Positions 35,271-44,593 of a stretch of DNA of 64,000 nt are shown here, in pieces. Numbering within the stretch: the first letter of the stretch is position 1; the number at the start of each line of letters is the position of its first letter. This DNA is from Acidicapsa acidisoli. GTDB lineage: Bacteria; Acidobacteriota; Terriglobia; Terriglobales; Acidobacteriaceae. The translations under genes and the position numbers were made by a program. A model generated the notes under the pieces. The model made no database searches. It had not been told where the DNA came from and saw only the letters and a list, made by a program, of their open reading frames with translations. The stretch spans positions 1,240,001-1,304,000 of the forward strand of contig NZ_JAGSYI010000002.1 in NCBI RefSeq assembly GCF_025685625.1, given 5' to 3'.

Positions 35271-36368
35271 CTATGGCTCGTCGCGGTAGATCCCGACCTG
35301 CGGCGTTCTGCCTTCCGAGAGCTTTGCGCGAAACATGCCCGGCGTGTTGAAGCTCCAGGCAAGCTGGCCATCCGGAGTGATCGCAATCACCCCGCCGTCC
35401 CCATGAACCGCAACCAACTGCTTCTGGACCACCTCATCCACCGCGGCCTGCAAGGGCATGTGTTCATACTGCACCAAGGCGCAAATGGTTCGTGCAACCG
35501 TGAGGCGAATGAAGTACTCTCCCACGCCCGTCCCTGAAACCGCGCAGGACTGATTCGAGGCATAGGTTCCAGCGCCGATAATCGGCGAATCTCCCACACG
35601 GTTCCAGCGCTTGGCTGTTGTTCCGCCAGTCGAAGTACCTGCCGCGACATTGCCGTTACGATCCAGCGCAACCACGCCGACCGTGCCATATTTGTGGTTA
35701 TCGGGAGTCTCGATAAAAGCCACAGGCTTTGCCGGAGGCGCAGGCGCTCCTTCTGGCCGTTCCGGCACGGGCACGCCCTGCTTCTTCAACTCCTCCACAA
35801 GCTGTTGCCAGCGATGTTCGGTGAAGAAAAAGCTCGGCGGAACCTGTTCAAGATGGACCTGCGCGGCGAAATCATCCGCGCCTGCTCCCACCAGCATCAC
35901 ATGCGGCGATTTCTCCATGACAGCGCGAGCGAGCGAAATGGGATGGCGCGTGCGCCGCACGTCGGCGACCGCACCCGCCTGCATCGTTTTGCCGTCCATG
36001 ATGGCAGCGTCAAGCTGGTTGGTGCCGTCCGCCGCAAAGACCGCCCCGCGCCCCGCATTGAAGAGCGGATTGTCTTCAAGCAGCTTGATCGCAGCCTCAA
36101 CAGCATCGAGCGACGACCCACCCCGGTCGAGCACCGCGCCAGCAGCGTTGATAGCTTCCGTAATGCCCGCGCGGTAATTAGCCTCAGCCTCAGGCGTCAT
36201 GGATGACCGTTCGATCACTCCAGCCCCGCCGTGCACCACCACCGCCCATTTGTGCTGGCCCGGCGCAGTCTGGCTCGGCCCAGACTGTCCTTGAACAGCA
36301 ATGGAACAGCCAACCAGAGCCACGCAAGCCACCAAACCTCTCAGTACAAAACGCATTCGCCGCAACAT
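35271..36368 (-). CDS. Isoaspartyl peptidase / L-asparaginase (Ntn-hydrolase), exported
   Basis: 365 residues, ATG at 36368 with GGAG 5 bp upstream. The N-terminus is a lipoprotein-type signal with lipobox LVGC (Cys21). The body is the asparaginase-2 fold: VVHGGAGVIE at the start, ALEAV-like SLDAVEAAIKLLEDNPLFNAGRGAVF, and the autocleavage site with nucleophile Thr229 (KYGTVGVVALD), then TSTGGTTAKRWNRVGDSPIIG. The proenzyme cleaves itself before Thr229 into alpha and beta chains. It hydrolyses isoaspartyl dipeptides and/or L-asparagine, here probably in the periplasm. The downstream gene on the same strand is the broken amidohydrolase; both may serve peptide scavenging. Confidence 0.88.
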   Translation of the reverse strand: MLRRMRFVLRGLVACVALVGCSIAVQGQSGPSQTAPGQHKWAVVVHGGAGVIERSSMTPEAEANYRAGITEAINAAGAVLDRGGSSLDAVEAAIKLLEDNPLFNAGRGAVFAADGTNQLDAAIMDGKTMQAGAVADVRRTRHPISLARAVMEKSPHVMLVGAGADDFAAQVHLEQVPPSFFFTEHRWQQLVEELKKQGVPVPERPEGAPAPPAKPVAFIETPDNHKYGTVGVVALDRNGNVAAGTSTGGTTAKRWNRVGDSPIIGAGTYASNQSCAVSGTGVGEYFIRLTVARTICALVQYEHMPLQAAVDEVVQKQLVAVHGDGGVIAITPDGQLAWSFNTPGMFRAKLSEGRTPQVGIYRDEP

Positions 36369-36395
36369 AGAGACTCCATAGAACTCGCAGAAACC

Positions 36396-37699
36396 CTATC
36401 TTCGATAAACAACGCCGTCCTTCATCACAAACCGGACCGATTTGAGCACTGAGATATTCTCCAGCGGATTCCCCGGCACCGCGATCACGTCCGCAAAAAA
36501 TCCTGCCTTGAGCTGGCCAATCTGGCCCTCCCAGTCGAGCAGCCGCGCGCCGTTGATCAGGTCGGCCTTCAGCACATCGGCAGCGGGCATCCCATCCTGC
36601 ACCATCAGCTCCAACTCGCGAGCCTGCGTGCCATGTGGAAACGGCCCCACATCCGAACCCACAGCAAACGGCACGCCCGCAGCCATCTGCCGTTTGAACT
36701 GCTCCGCATGAAACTTCTGCAGCGACCCCTCAGCCCACTCCGCTGGACCACCCGCACCATGCTGCTGAAAGTATTCGCTGATCGTAAACGTAGGCACCGC
36801 GTAGATCTGCTTCTCCTTCATCATGCGCATCGTCTCGTCGCTCAGATAAAACGCATGATCGATCGACGCGACACCGGCTCTGGCCGCATACAACGCGCCC
36901 GGCTCGCCCGTGCAATGCACACCTACGCGCGTCCCCAGGCGAGCCGTCTCGGCAACCGCAGCCTCCAGTTCGGCTGCGTGTACTGATACGGCGTGGTGAA
37001 CTTTCCCTCACTCAGCCGATCCGTTCCGGTCTCGTAAATCTTGGCAAAATCCGACCCCTCCTTGTGCTGCTCGCGAATCACCGCCACCAGTTGCGTGGCA
37101 TTGTTCGCGTAGTCGGCGTTCGAGGAGACATGCTCCGCAGGATTGAAGTGATTCGCATCCTCATGGCCGCCGAGAATGTCGATCGCATTGCCGCTGACGC
37201 GCATCCGCGGCCCCGGAATGAGACCTGCATTGATGGCATTGCGCACAGCGGTATCGGCAGACCCAGCGCCCTCGGTGCCCATATCGCGCTCAGCCGTAAA
37301 GCCGGCCATCAGATCATCGCGCGCCGCCAGTTCCGCCAGAATTGTCCGCTCCGGAACAGATTCCTCCACCGTTTGCAGGTCTTCTGCGCCAGGATGGAGG
37401 AAGAGATGTACGTGCGCATCGATCAAACCAGGCATCAGCGTCGTGTCGCCCAGATCGAGCACCTCCGCGCCCGCCGGATGAGACACCGACGCCCCAGCTT
37501 CTGCAACCTTGTTGCCGCGAACCAGAACTTCCCCCGGAGTGATCAGCGAGCCATGTTCGACATCGAGCAGATGAGCCGCGTGTAGAACGATGGTCTTTTC
37601 CGGAGCAGCCTGGGCATTGGCCAGCGCCGTTAAGCCGCCAAAAAGCGCAAACAAAAACGCAAAAAAAGAGAATGCGCGTCGGACCTTGAACGTGGACAT
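36396..37699 (-). pseudogene. Exported amidohydrolase split by a frameshift
   Basis: Two open frames together make one amidohydrolase. The 5' part (ATG at 37699, to 36923) has a signal peptide, the HVHLF metal motif (HxH) and the KIYETGTDR strand. It then runs out of frame after TTPYQYTQP into a non-homologous tail. The 3' part continues in another frame with ELEAAV..., VHCTGEPGAL, SIDHAFY, GSDVGPFPHG and the typical end VRFVMKDGVVYRR. Adding one base near 36971 restores a single frame (CCG AAC becomes CCG GAA CTG). All metal-binding motifs survive, so it may be a recent mutation, a sequencing error or a programmed shift. The intact homologue at 57171-58493 shows the expected layout. Confidence 0.8.
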
Positions 37700-37751
37700 G
37701 CAAGCGATACTAGCACGCTTCCAATGAGCCTCCTGCACACCGGCTCACGGG

Positions 37752-38450
37752 CTACGTTTTGATCCCCGCCAGCTCCCGCGCGCGGGCAAATATCTTGAAA
37801 AACATCGGCGCTGTGAGCTTGCCGGTATTGGTGTTCTGCAACGAAGGATGATACGTCGCGAGCAGATGCACACCGTTGGGGAGCTTGTACTCAGCCCCGT
37901 GGCTGAACTCAATTCCCTTGCGCGACGCAAGCGCGCTGGTTCGGATGAGATGCGCAACGAAGGCATCGAAACCGATCTTGCCCAGGCAGACGACCACTCG
38001 CAAGCGAGTCAGCAGCGCGATCTCCTCATCCAGCCAGTGAGCGCAATTGCGCTGCTCCTCCGGCGTAGGCTTGTTATCCGGCGGAGCGCAGCGGACAGCC
38101 GCAGTAATCCACATATCCTTCAGCCTGAGCCCATCCTCGCGGCTATAGGCATTCGGTTGGGAGGCAAAGCCAGTCTCATACAGCACCGGAAACATGAAAT
38201 CTCCTGAACCGTCGCCGGTAAACGGCCTTCCCGTTCGATTGGAGCCGTGCGCGCCCGGAGCAAGACCCAGCACCAGCACCCGCGCCTCCGGATCGCCAAA
38301 GGACGGCACCGGACGGCCCCAGTAGCTCCAATCGCGCCATTGCCGGCGGCGAACCCGGGCAATCTCCGTGCAGTACTCACGCAATCGCGGACAACTTTCG
38401 CAGGCGACGATCTGGGCATTCAGAACTTCAAGATTGGCAGCGGAAGACAT
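37752..38450 (-). CDS. Uracil-DNA glycosylase, family 5 (UdgB)-like
   Basis: 232 residues from the ATG at 38450. An N-terminal CESC pair (Cys17, Cys20) plus later cysteines (AAVRCAPP and RNCAHW) fits the 4Fe-4S cluster of family 4/5 enzymes. The uracil-pocket motif is GLAPGAHGSNRTGRPFTGDG, the family-5 form in which the catalytic Asp/Glu of other families is replaced. The C-terminal motif is YHPSLQNTNTGKLT. It removes uracil and related damaged bases from DNA in base-excision repair. The frame is open to 38555, but the extra residues are not family-like. Confidence 0.88.
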   Translation of the reverse strand: MSSAANLEVLNAQIVACESCPRLREYCTEIARVRRRQWRDWSYWGRPVPSFGDPEARVLVLGLAPGAHGSNRTGRPFTGDGSGDFMFPVLYETGFASQPNAYSREDGLRLKDMWITAAVRCAPPDNKPTPEEQRNCAHWLDEEIALLTRLRVVVCLGKIGFDAFVAHLIRTSALASRKGIEFSHGAEYKLPNGVHLLATYHPSLQNTNTGKLTAPMFFKIFARARELAGIKT

Positions 38451-38580
38451 CTGCACATTGTAGTTTCCGGCCCGGAAAAGCGAAGAAATGACTAGATAGA
38501 GGGGGAGGTTGGTGCCGATTTGTTGGCGGGACGGCGCGACCCGTTCCGTCTGCATCTTAATTCTTCAGGAGGATCAGCCA

Positions 38581-38790
38581 ATGGAGAACCATATTCGTTT
38601 CAAGGGCGGAAAGAAGCCGCCGACCACCGGGTTCGCTACTCCGCACGTTCGTGGTGTCGCCGAGGATGAGCCTGACGAAGAGGTGAACGATTCCTTCGGC
38701 TCCATCCATCCTGCCGATACGATGGACACCGATCCGGACAAGGACCCGGAAGCCGGCGGCAAAGGGATTGGGGAGAAGGCGGCAGAATAG
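38581..38790 (+). CDS. Small acidic hypothetical protein
   Basis: 69 residues, ATG at 38581 preceded by AGGAGG with 8-bp spacing, the strongest evidence that it is real. It is basic near the N-terminus (RFKGGKKPP) and strongly acidic later (EDEPDEEVNDS and DTDPDKDPE), with no membrane segment or cysteine, and is probably disordered. Function unknown. Confidence 0.6.
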   Translation: MENHIRFKGGKKPPTTGFATPHVRGVAEDEPDEEVNDSFGSIHPADTMDTDPDKDPEAGGKGIGEKAAE

Positions 38791-39123
38791 GAATCATCCT
38801 GTTTGGGCTGTTTTTGGTCGATTGCCTAGCTCTCATTGCTCGTTATCAAGCTCCGATGTGGACACCCCGCAATACCCACGCAACCTCGGACAGCTTCCAC
38901 AACTATCTGGTGATTCAGGATTTCAAGACTCGCAGCGCCGGGAATTCGTCCATTTTGGTAGCCTGCCAATCCCAGAAAGCGCAATCGCCGTGATCTGTCG
39001 TAAAATGGCTCCGTTTTGAGAAAACCTTTCCCAGCAACTCCCAGCTATTCCTTGCTGCCCAGGGAGATTTCCATCCGCCCACGCCAGAATGCGCGAATTC
39101 GAACAGTACAGGGGACCAAAAAC
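38791..39123. other. Intergenic region before the aldose epimerase gene
   Basis: 333 bp. It holds short unsupported open frames on both strands and the leader of the epimerase gene, whose ribosome-binding site is GGGGA just before 39124. No terminator, RNA gene or repeat was recognised. Confidence 0.4.
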
Positions 39124-40320
39124 ATGAAGCAAGCGACTCGCCCAGCAACCCGATCGGTTTTTGTAACCGGCCTCGCCCTCCTCGCCGGTATATTTGCTCC
39201 AGGCATTTCAGAGATGACCATGCAAGCCCAACAGGCAAAACTCCCCGAAGTCAACGGCATGGCTGCCGTCACCATCACCCGCAAGCCCACGCCGGGCGCA
39301 ACCAAGCCGGAATTCACTTCCGTCACCCTTCTGCCTGGCCGTGGTCTTCTCGTTCAGCAGATTACCGCCTACTTCCCCGGCAAGGGCGAAGTGAACGTGC
39401 TGGCCGCACCCCTCGGCGATCTCGACCAGGCCGCCGCAATCTTGAACGACAAAGACACGCCCAACGGCGACCTCTCCTACCGCCTCGGTGCGGCATTCCT
39501 GTTCCCCTATCCCAATCGCATTCGCGGCAAGCTCTCAGCAGACGGCAAGACGATCACCACAGAGTGGCACGGCCACACGCTCACCTTGCCGGCCAACAGC
39601 AGCGGCACCCTGCCCGGAGCCGAGCGCCACGCCATGCATGGCCTGATCCTGAAGACCAAAGTCGAAGACCTCAAGGTAAATCAGACAGCGGACGGCGGCA
39701 GCGTCTCCGGCGTCATTCATGGAGGCGATTTCAACGGACACTGGCTCTCGAAGAGCGATCTGGTTATCAAGGTCACTCTCACCGCCGACGGTGTCGACGC
39801 CTCGATCGTCGCCCACAACGTCGGCAGCGAATCCGAACCGGTGGCCATCGCGTGGCATCCGTACTTCAACCTGCCCAGCAACGACCGCAAACAGGTCCAC
39901 ATTCAGATCCCGGCCAGCGCCATGGCCGCCGTCGACAATTACGACAATGTATTTCCCACCGGCAAAATCGTCCCGGTCGCCGGAACAGCCTATGACTTCC
40001 AGGCTGCTGGCGGAAAGGCGCTCGGCGGTCAGTTCCTCGACGACAACTTCAGCCATCTGGAAAACAATGGCGGCCCGGTCGTGGTCACCATCACCGACCC
40101 GGCAGCCCATTACGGGGTCAAGATTGAAGGGTTGACACCAAATATCAAGACGATTCAAGTCTACGCACCGCCAACCAAAAACTTTGTCGCCGTGGAACAC
40201 CAGTTCAACTTCGGCGATCCTTTTGGCAAGGAGTGGGGAAACATGGACACCGGCATGGTGACCCTGGCTCCCGGCAAAAGCACGCAATGGCATGTTCGCC
40301 TGAAGGTCTTCGTACCGTAG
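39124..40320 (+). CDS. Exported aldose 1-epimerase
   Basis: 398 residues from the ATG at 39124 (GGGGAC upstream), which begins a signal peptide (about 1-33). A longer frame from 39016 has no signal and no ribosome-binding site. Galactose-mutarotase features are GLLVQQITAYFPGKGEVNVL, FPYPNRIRGK, HAMHGLILKT and the catalytic His245 in WHPYFNL; the catalytic Glu lies in FVAVEHQFNF. The enzyme interconverts alpha and beta anomers of hexoses; export suggests action on sugars in the periplasm. It is followed after 126 bp by an unrelated small gene. Confidence 0.88.
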   Translation: MKQATRPATRSVFVTGLALLAGIFAPGISEMTMQAQQAKLPEVNGMAAVTITRKPTPGATKPEFTSVTLLPGRGLLVQQITAYFPGKGEVNVLAAPLGDLDQAAAILNDKDTPNGDLSYRLGAAFLFPYPNRIRGKLSADGKTITTEWHGHTLTLPANSSGTLPGAERHAMHGLILKTKVEDLKVNQTADGGSVSGVIHGGDFNGHWLSKSDLVIKVTLTADGVDASIVAHNVGSESEPVAIAWHPYFNLPSNDRKQVHIQIPASAMAAVDNYDNVFPTGKIVPVAGTAYDFQAAGGKALGGQFLDDNFSHLENNGGPVVVTITDPAAHYGVKIEGLTPNIKTIQVYAPPTKNFVAVEHQFNFGDPFGKEWGNMDTGMVTLAPGKSTQWHVRLKVFVP

Positions 40321-40446
40321 AAAATACTGCGTCGAAGAGAATTCCGGCCAGTTTCTCGGTGCACTCCGGCCTTGACGAATCCCCCGTCGAGACCGGAGCA
40401 GCCTCCTGTCGTCCTGTCCTGAGTTTTTGCGTCTTTTCTATGCAGG

Positions 40447-40695
40447 ATGATTACCGCTACATTTCGCTGTCTTTGCTGTGGCGCGCGTACGCTTTCGTTG
40501 CCTGACTCCATGGAACTTTGCCCGGTTTGCTGGTGGGAGGACGACGGCCAGGATTCCGACGACGCTTCTGAGGTCCGGTCCACCGTAAACGGCGAGTTGA
40601 GCCTGAGCGAAGCCCGCCAAAACTACAAGCTTTGCGGAGCTGCCCATCCACGCTTCGTCCGCTACGTCCGCCCTGCGCTGCCCGAGGAAGAATAG
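40447..40695 (+). CDS. CPCC-type cysteine-rich small protein
   Basis: 82 residues. CLCCGARTL near the N-terminus and ELCPVCWWEDDGQDSDDA form the two paired-cysteine knuckles of the CPCC family, and the SLSEARQNYKLCGAA helix is also family-typical. It is probably a zinc-binding cytoplasmic protein; the family has no firmly established function, although some members neighbour immunity genes. No good ribosome-binding site is visible at this ATG, the only in-frame one. Confidence 0.75.
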   Translation: MITATFRCLCCGARTLSLPDSMELCPVCWWEDDGQDSDDASEVRSTVNGELSLSEARQNYKLCGAAHPRFVRYVRPALPEEE

Positions 40696-40873
40696 GCTAT
40701 TTACGCTGACCGGGCCAATTCTCCGGTCGCCGGTTTGACCGTCCCGGCGAACCCTCTTACCATTATCTAGAACGCCCTCTGCCCGCAGCCGTCGTTTCGC
40801 GGACATGCAACAGTCGTCAGGATTCGCACCTGACTGATTGAATGCTGTTTCGTCCGGCAGTTCCCAGCAGGCA

Positions 40874-42322
40874 ATGAGGCCCAAGTATCTGGAAGGCAAA
40901 ATTTTGAGCTCCGCAGAGACAATCGAAAATACCCCCCAATCCGTCGCCGAAACCTCCCTCCTGTCCCCGGAAGGCGAAAACACCGAGCACACCCACCACG
41001 ATCACGACGGTCATGATCACAGCCACGACGGACACACCCACGGCCCGGTCCTGAACCCTGAATGTGTCCGCGAAGTCAAGATCGAAGCCCCCGTCGAAGA
41101 AGTGGACAAAGCCTTTGCCCGCGTGTTGAAGGAGTATAAGAGACACGCCAGGATTCCCGGCTTCCGCGCTGGAAAAGTGCCGGAAAGCGTCGTGCGCCGC
41201 CGTTTCGCCGAACAGATCAAGAAGGACGTCGTCGAGTCCCTGCTGCCTGAACGCTTCCAGGCCGCCATCGCAGCCGCCGGAATCGTTCCAGTTTCGCAGC
41301 CCCAGTTGACCGGCCTGACCCTCGAAGAGGGCAAAGCCCTGGACGGAACTGCGGTCTTTGAGGTTGTTCCCGCATTCTCTCTCGATGGCTACCAGGACGT
41401 GACCGTTCCCAAACCAACCGTCGAAGCCACCGAAGAAGAATTCCAGCAGGAACTGAAGCAGCTCCGCGAATCCCGCGCCACGGTCGAACCGGTTGAAGAG
41501 GACCGTCCTCTGGTCGATGGAGACTGGGCCCAGATCAGCTACAACGGTCAGGTGCAGGTGGGCGAAGGCGAAACCGCTCCGCCGCTGGCAGGTCAGGATG
41601 CTCTGGTCGAAATCGGAGGCGCAGAGACGCTGACGGCGTTCACCGAAGCGCTGCGCGGCTCCAAGGTAGGCCAGGAGTTGCAGGTCGAAGTGACCTACCC
41701 CGCCGAATACACCGAAAACAACCTTGCCGGCAAGACCGTCGCCTACACCGTCGAAGTCAAGGCGATCAAAAAGCGGAATCTTCCCGAACTGAACGACGAG
41801 TTCGCCACCGAACTGGGCGATTACGAGAACCTGGCCGCCCTCGAAACGCGTATCCGCGAACACTTGCTGGCCGCCAAGCAACGCCGCTCCGAGCAGGAAG
41901 TCCGCGAAGCTCTCTTCGCGGCGCTGAATGAGAAGTTCGCCTTCCCCGTACCGGAATCCCTGGTCCAGCAGCAGGTGGATGCCCGCCTCGACCGCGGTCT
42001 GCGCGCCCTTGCCTCTCAAGGTATGGACACGGAGATGATGCGCAAGCTGGACTTTACCCGCCTTCGTGCCGCACAGCGGGATTCTGCGGTCAACGAAGTC
42101 AAGACTTCGCTAATTCTCGACCGAATCGCCGATACAGAAGATATAGCTGTGACCGACGAGGAGGTCGATCACGAGATCTACATGGCCGCATTGCAATCGC
42201 GCGAGCCGGTCGAGACGCTTCGTGCCCGTTTGACGGAAGATGGTGGCCTCGCTAGAATCCGGGAACAATTGCGGCGCGAAAAAACAGCAAGTCTGCTGTA
42301 CAACCGGCTTCCCGCAGCTTAG
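40874..42322 (+). CDS. tig: Trigger factor (ribosome-associated chaperone / peptidyl-prolyl isomerase)
   Basis: 482 residues from the ATG at 40874; a TTG at 40838 upstream and a TTG at 40904 (with GGAAGG 7 bp before it) are alternative starts. The ribosome-binding domain contains KRHARIPGFRAGKVPESVVRRRF, the trigger-factor signature. The PPIase domain follows (GDWAQISYNGQ) and then the long helical C-terminal chaperone domain. Unusually, the N-terminus carries about 55 extra residues with a histidine-rich run (HTHHDHDGHDHSHDGHTHG, bases 40985-41043) ahead of the normal start of the domain (VREVKIEAP). Such runs bind Ni/Zn/Co. It leads the tig-clpP-clpX-lon proteostasis cluster. Confidence 0.95.
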   Translation: MRPKYLEGKILSSAETIENTPQSVAETSLLSPEGENTEHTHHDHDGHDHSHDGHTHGPVLNPECVREVKIEAPVEEVDKAFARVLKEYKRHARIPGFRAGKVPESVVRRRFAEQIKKDVVESLLPERFQAAIAAAGIVPVSQPQLTGLTLEEGKALDGTAVFEVVPAFSLDGYQDVTVPKPTVEATEEEFQQELKQLRESRATVEPVEEDRPLVDGDWAQISYNGQVQVGEGETAPPLAGQDALVEIGGAETLTAFTEALRGSKVGQELQVEVTYPAEYTENNLAGKTVAYTVEVKAIKKRNLPELNDEFATELGDYENLAALETRIREHLLAAKQRRSEQEVREALFAALNEKFAFPVPESLVQQQVDARLDRGLRALASQGMDTEMMRKLDFTRLRAAQRDSAVNEVKTSLILDRIADTEDIAVTDEEVDHEIYMAALQSREPVETLRARLTEDGGLARIREQLRREKTASLLYNRLPAA

Positions 42323-42369
42323 TTCTGCGGGATTTCTTCCTCCCCCGGGAAATATGGGCGGGGCTTTTT
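42311..42369 (+). terminator. Two hairpins after tig (probable terminator)
   Basis: Hairpin 1: CCCGCAG (42311-42317) with CTGCGGG (42325-42331); it spans the tig stop codon and is followed by ATTTCTT. Hairpin 2: CCCCG (42343-42347) with CGGGG (42359-42363), followed by CTTTTT. clpP would then have its own promoter between 42370 and 42464. Confidence 0.6.
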
Positions 42370-42464
42370 GAAAGAACCGGCAAGTTACTGAATAATTAGC
42401 CGGGAAAGATAATCTTGAGCGGGGTAGCACCGCGCCCCGGCGCAAAAAGTGAGAGAATAGCGCA

Positions 42465-43055
42465 ATGGCATTAGTCCCCATGGTGGTCGAGCAGACGAGC
42501 CGAGGCGAGCGCGCCTACGACATATACTCCCGTCTGCTCCGCGATAACATCATCTTTCTAGGAACACCGATTGACGATCAGATTGCCAACCTTATCGTTG
42601 CGCAAATGCTGTTTCTCTCCGGCGAAGACCCAGAAAAAGACATCCAGCTCTACATCAACTCTCCCGGCGGCTCCATCACAGCCGGTCTTGCCATCTATGA
42701 CACGATGCAATTTATCCGCAATAACGTCGTGACTTATTGCATCGGCCAGGCTGCCAGCATGGGCGCTTTCCTGCTTCTGGCGGGAACCAAGGGCAAGCGG
42801 TTTGCCTTGCCTAACTCGCGTATCCTTATTCACCAGCCCTCGATGGGCGGGTTGAGCGGTCAGGCCACGGACATCGACATTCATGCCCGCGAGATTCTCC
42901 GCATTCGCGAAATCACCAACACGCTGATGGCCAAGCACACCGGCCAAAGCCTCGACCGGATCGAACGCGATGTTGAGCGCGATTTCATCATGACCGCGCA
43001 TCAGGCCAAAGAATATGGCATCATTGACGAAATCATCGACCGGCCCCGCACTTGA
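42465..43055 (+). CDS. clpP: ATP-dependent Clp protease proteolytic subunit
   Basis: 196 residues, the normal ClpP length. Catalytic Ser98 (GQAASMGAF) and His123 ([10 protein letters not shown]) are present, with the third residue, Asp, in the [11 protein letters not shown] region. It forms the tetradecameric barrel that degrades substrates fed by ClpX. It is followed by clpX after 36 bp, so the two are almost certainly co-transcribed. Confidence 0.97.
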   Translation: MALVPMVVEQTSRGERAYDIYSRLLRDNIIFLGTPIDDQIANLIVAQMLFLSGEDPEKDIQLYINSPGGSITAGLAIYDTMQFIRNNVVTYCIGQAASMGAFLLLAGTKGKRFALPNSRILIHQPSMGGLSGQATDIDIHAREILRIREITNTLMAKHTGQSLDRIERDVERDFIMTAHQAKEYGIIDEIIDRPRT

Positions 43056-43091
43056 AGCTTTAGAAAGACTCGCTCTGGAGGTAGTAGTCCA

Positions 43092-44369
43092 ATGAAAACG
43101 CGCACGGGACCCGAAGATACACTGCGCTGCTCGTTCTGCCATAAGTCGCAGGACGCCGTGGCCAAGCTGATCTCATCACCGAGTGACTATCCGCGCGCCT
43201 ATATCTGCGACGAGTGCGTAGGCGTCTGCAATTCGATCCTCGAGGATGACCGTGGCGAAGCTCATCCGACTACCTCTCCGGCACACCTGCCCAAGCCGCA
43301 GGATGTGAAGACCTTTCTCGACGAATACGTCATCGGGCAGGATCAAACCAAGAAGAAACTCGCCGTCGCTGTCTACAACCACTACAAGCGGATTCAAATG
43401 AATCACGCCCGCAACAACGAAATCGAGCTTTCTAAATCCAACATCCTGCTGATCGGGCCGACCGGCTCGGGCAAGACCCTCCTGGCGCACACCCTGGCCA
43501 AGATGCTCGATGTTCCCTTCGCCATCGTCGACGCCACCACCCTCACCGAGGCTGGCTATGTCGGCGAGGACGTTGAAAACATTATCCTGAAGCTGCTCCA
43601 GGCCGCTGACGGGGATGTGGCCCGCGCCCAGACCGGCATCATTTACATCGACGAAATCGACAAGATCGGCCGCAAAGACGAAAACCCCTCGATCACCCGC
43701 GATGTCTCCGGCGAAGGCGTCCAGCAGGCTCTGCTGAAGATTCTTGAAGGCACGGTAGCCAACGTTCCCCCGCAGGGAGGCCGTAAGCATCCCCACCAGG
43801 AATTTACCGCTGTTGATACCACCAACATTCTTTTCATCTGCGGCGGCGCGTTCGTCGGCATTGAACGCATCATCGGACGCCGCGTCGGCAAGAAGGCTCT
43901 CGGCTTCAAAGTCACCACTGACGCCGAGACCGAAGCTGCATTCGCCATCCGCTCCCAGCGCGATACCGAGTTGCTGCGCCAGACTGAACCACAGGACCTC
44001 ATCAAATTCGGCCTCATTCCCGAGTTCGTCGGCCGCCTGCCAGTCATGGGCGTGCTCGATGAGTTGGACGAGTCCGCGCTGGTGGAGATTCTCACCAAGC
44101 CGCGTAACGCAATCCTCAAGCAGTACCAGCGGCTCTTCGAGTACGAAAACGTCCATCTGCACTTCACACCTGAGGCCACCAGCGCCGTAGCTCGCGAAGC
44201 TTTGCACCGCAAGGTGGGAGCGCGCGGCCTGCGCATGATCCTGGAAGAATTGATGCTCGACCTGATGTATCACCTTCCCAGCAACAAGCGTGTGCGAGAC
44301 CTCGAAATCACCAAGGATATGGTCGAGCGCAGGGATCTTTCGCTGTCGCTGCTGGAAAAAGCCGGCTGA
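43092..44369 (+). CDS. clpX: ATP-dependent Clp protease ATP-binding subunit ClpX
   Basis: 425 residues, ATG at 43092 with GGAGG upstream. The N-terminal zinc finger has C13-x2-C16 and C39-x2-C42. The AAA+ module has Walker A GPTGSGKT (122-129), Walker [11 protein letters not shown], a pore-loop GYVGED and sensor-2 region GARGLR. It unfolds proteins and threads them into ClpP, including SsrA-tagged substrates; the tagging partner SmpB is encoded at 54901-55449. Confidence 0.97.
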   Translation: MKTRTGPEDTLRCSFCHKSQDAVAKLISSPSDYPRAYICDECVGVCNSILEDDRGEAHPTTSPAHLPKPQDVKTFLDEYVIGQDQTKKKLAVAVYNHYKRIQMNHARNNEIELSKSNILLIGPTGSGKTLLAHTLAKMLDVPFAIVDATTLTEAGYVGEDVENIILKLLQAADGDVARAQTGIIYIDEIDKIGRKDENPSITRDVSGEGVQQALLKILEGTVANVPPQGGRKHPHQEFTAVDTTNILFICGGAFVGIERIIGRRVGKKALGFKVTTDAETEAAFAIRSQRDTELLRQTEPQDLIKFGLIPEFVGRLPVMGVLDELDESALVEILTKPRNAILKQYQRLFEYENVHLHFTPEATSAVAREALHRKVGARGLRMILEELMLDLMYHLPSNKRVRDLEITKDMVERRDLSLSLLEKAG

Positions 44370-44413
44370 TCCACTTATCACTAAGCTAGCTTTTGTTGAA
44401 GCTGCTGAATCTG

Positions 44414-44460
44414 AAAATCAAAAGAGGTTGCCACAAATCTGGTAACCTCTTTTGATTTTT
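44414..44460. terminator. Strong, nearly symmetric terminator between clpX and lon
   Basis: A 17-bp stem (44416-44432 with 44441-44457, one G-U pair) has an 8-base loop. It is flanked by AAA on the left and TTT on the right, so it can act in both directions. It ends the clpPX transcript; lon must have its own promoter in 44461-44593. Confidence 0.85.
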
Positions 44461-44593
44461 CTGAAAGCTCCGGGGTTTCCCAACGTTTCGCAAGAAGATC
44501 AACAACCCGGGTCGCTGTACAATCGATTTGTGTTGGCAAACTCGGCGTGCGACCGTTCGCCAGTTCTGGCATCCGATCTACTAAGAGGTTTGA

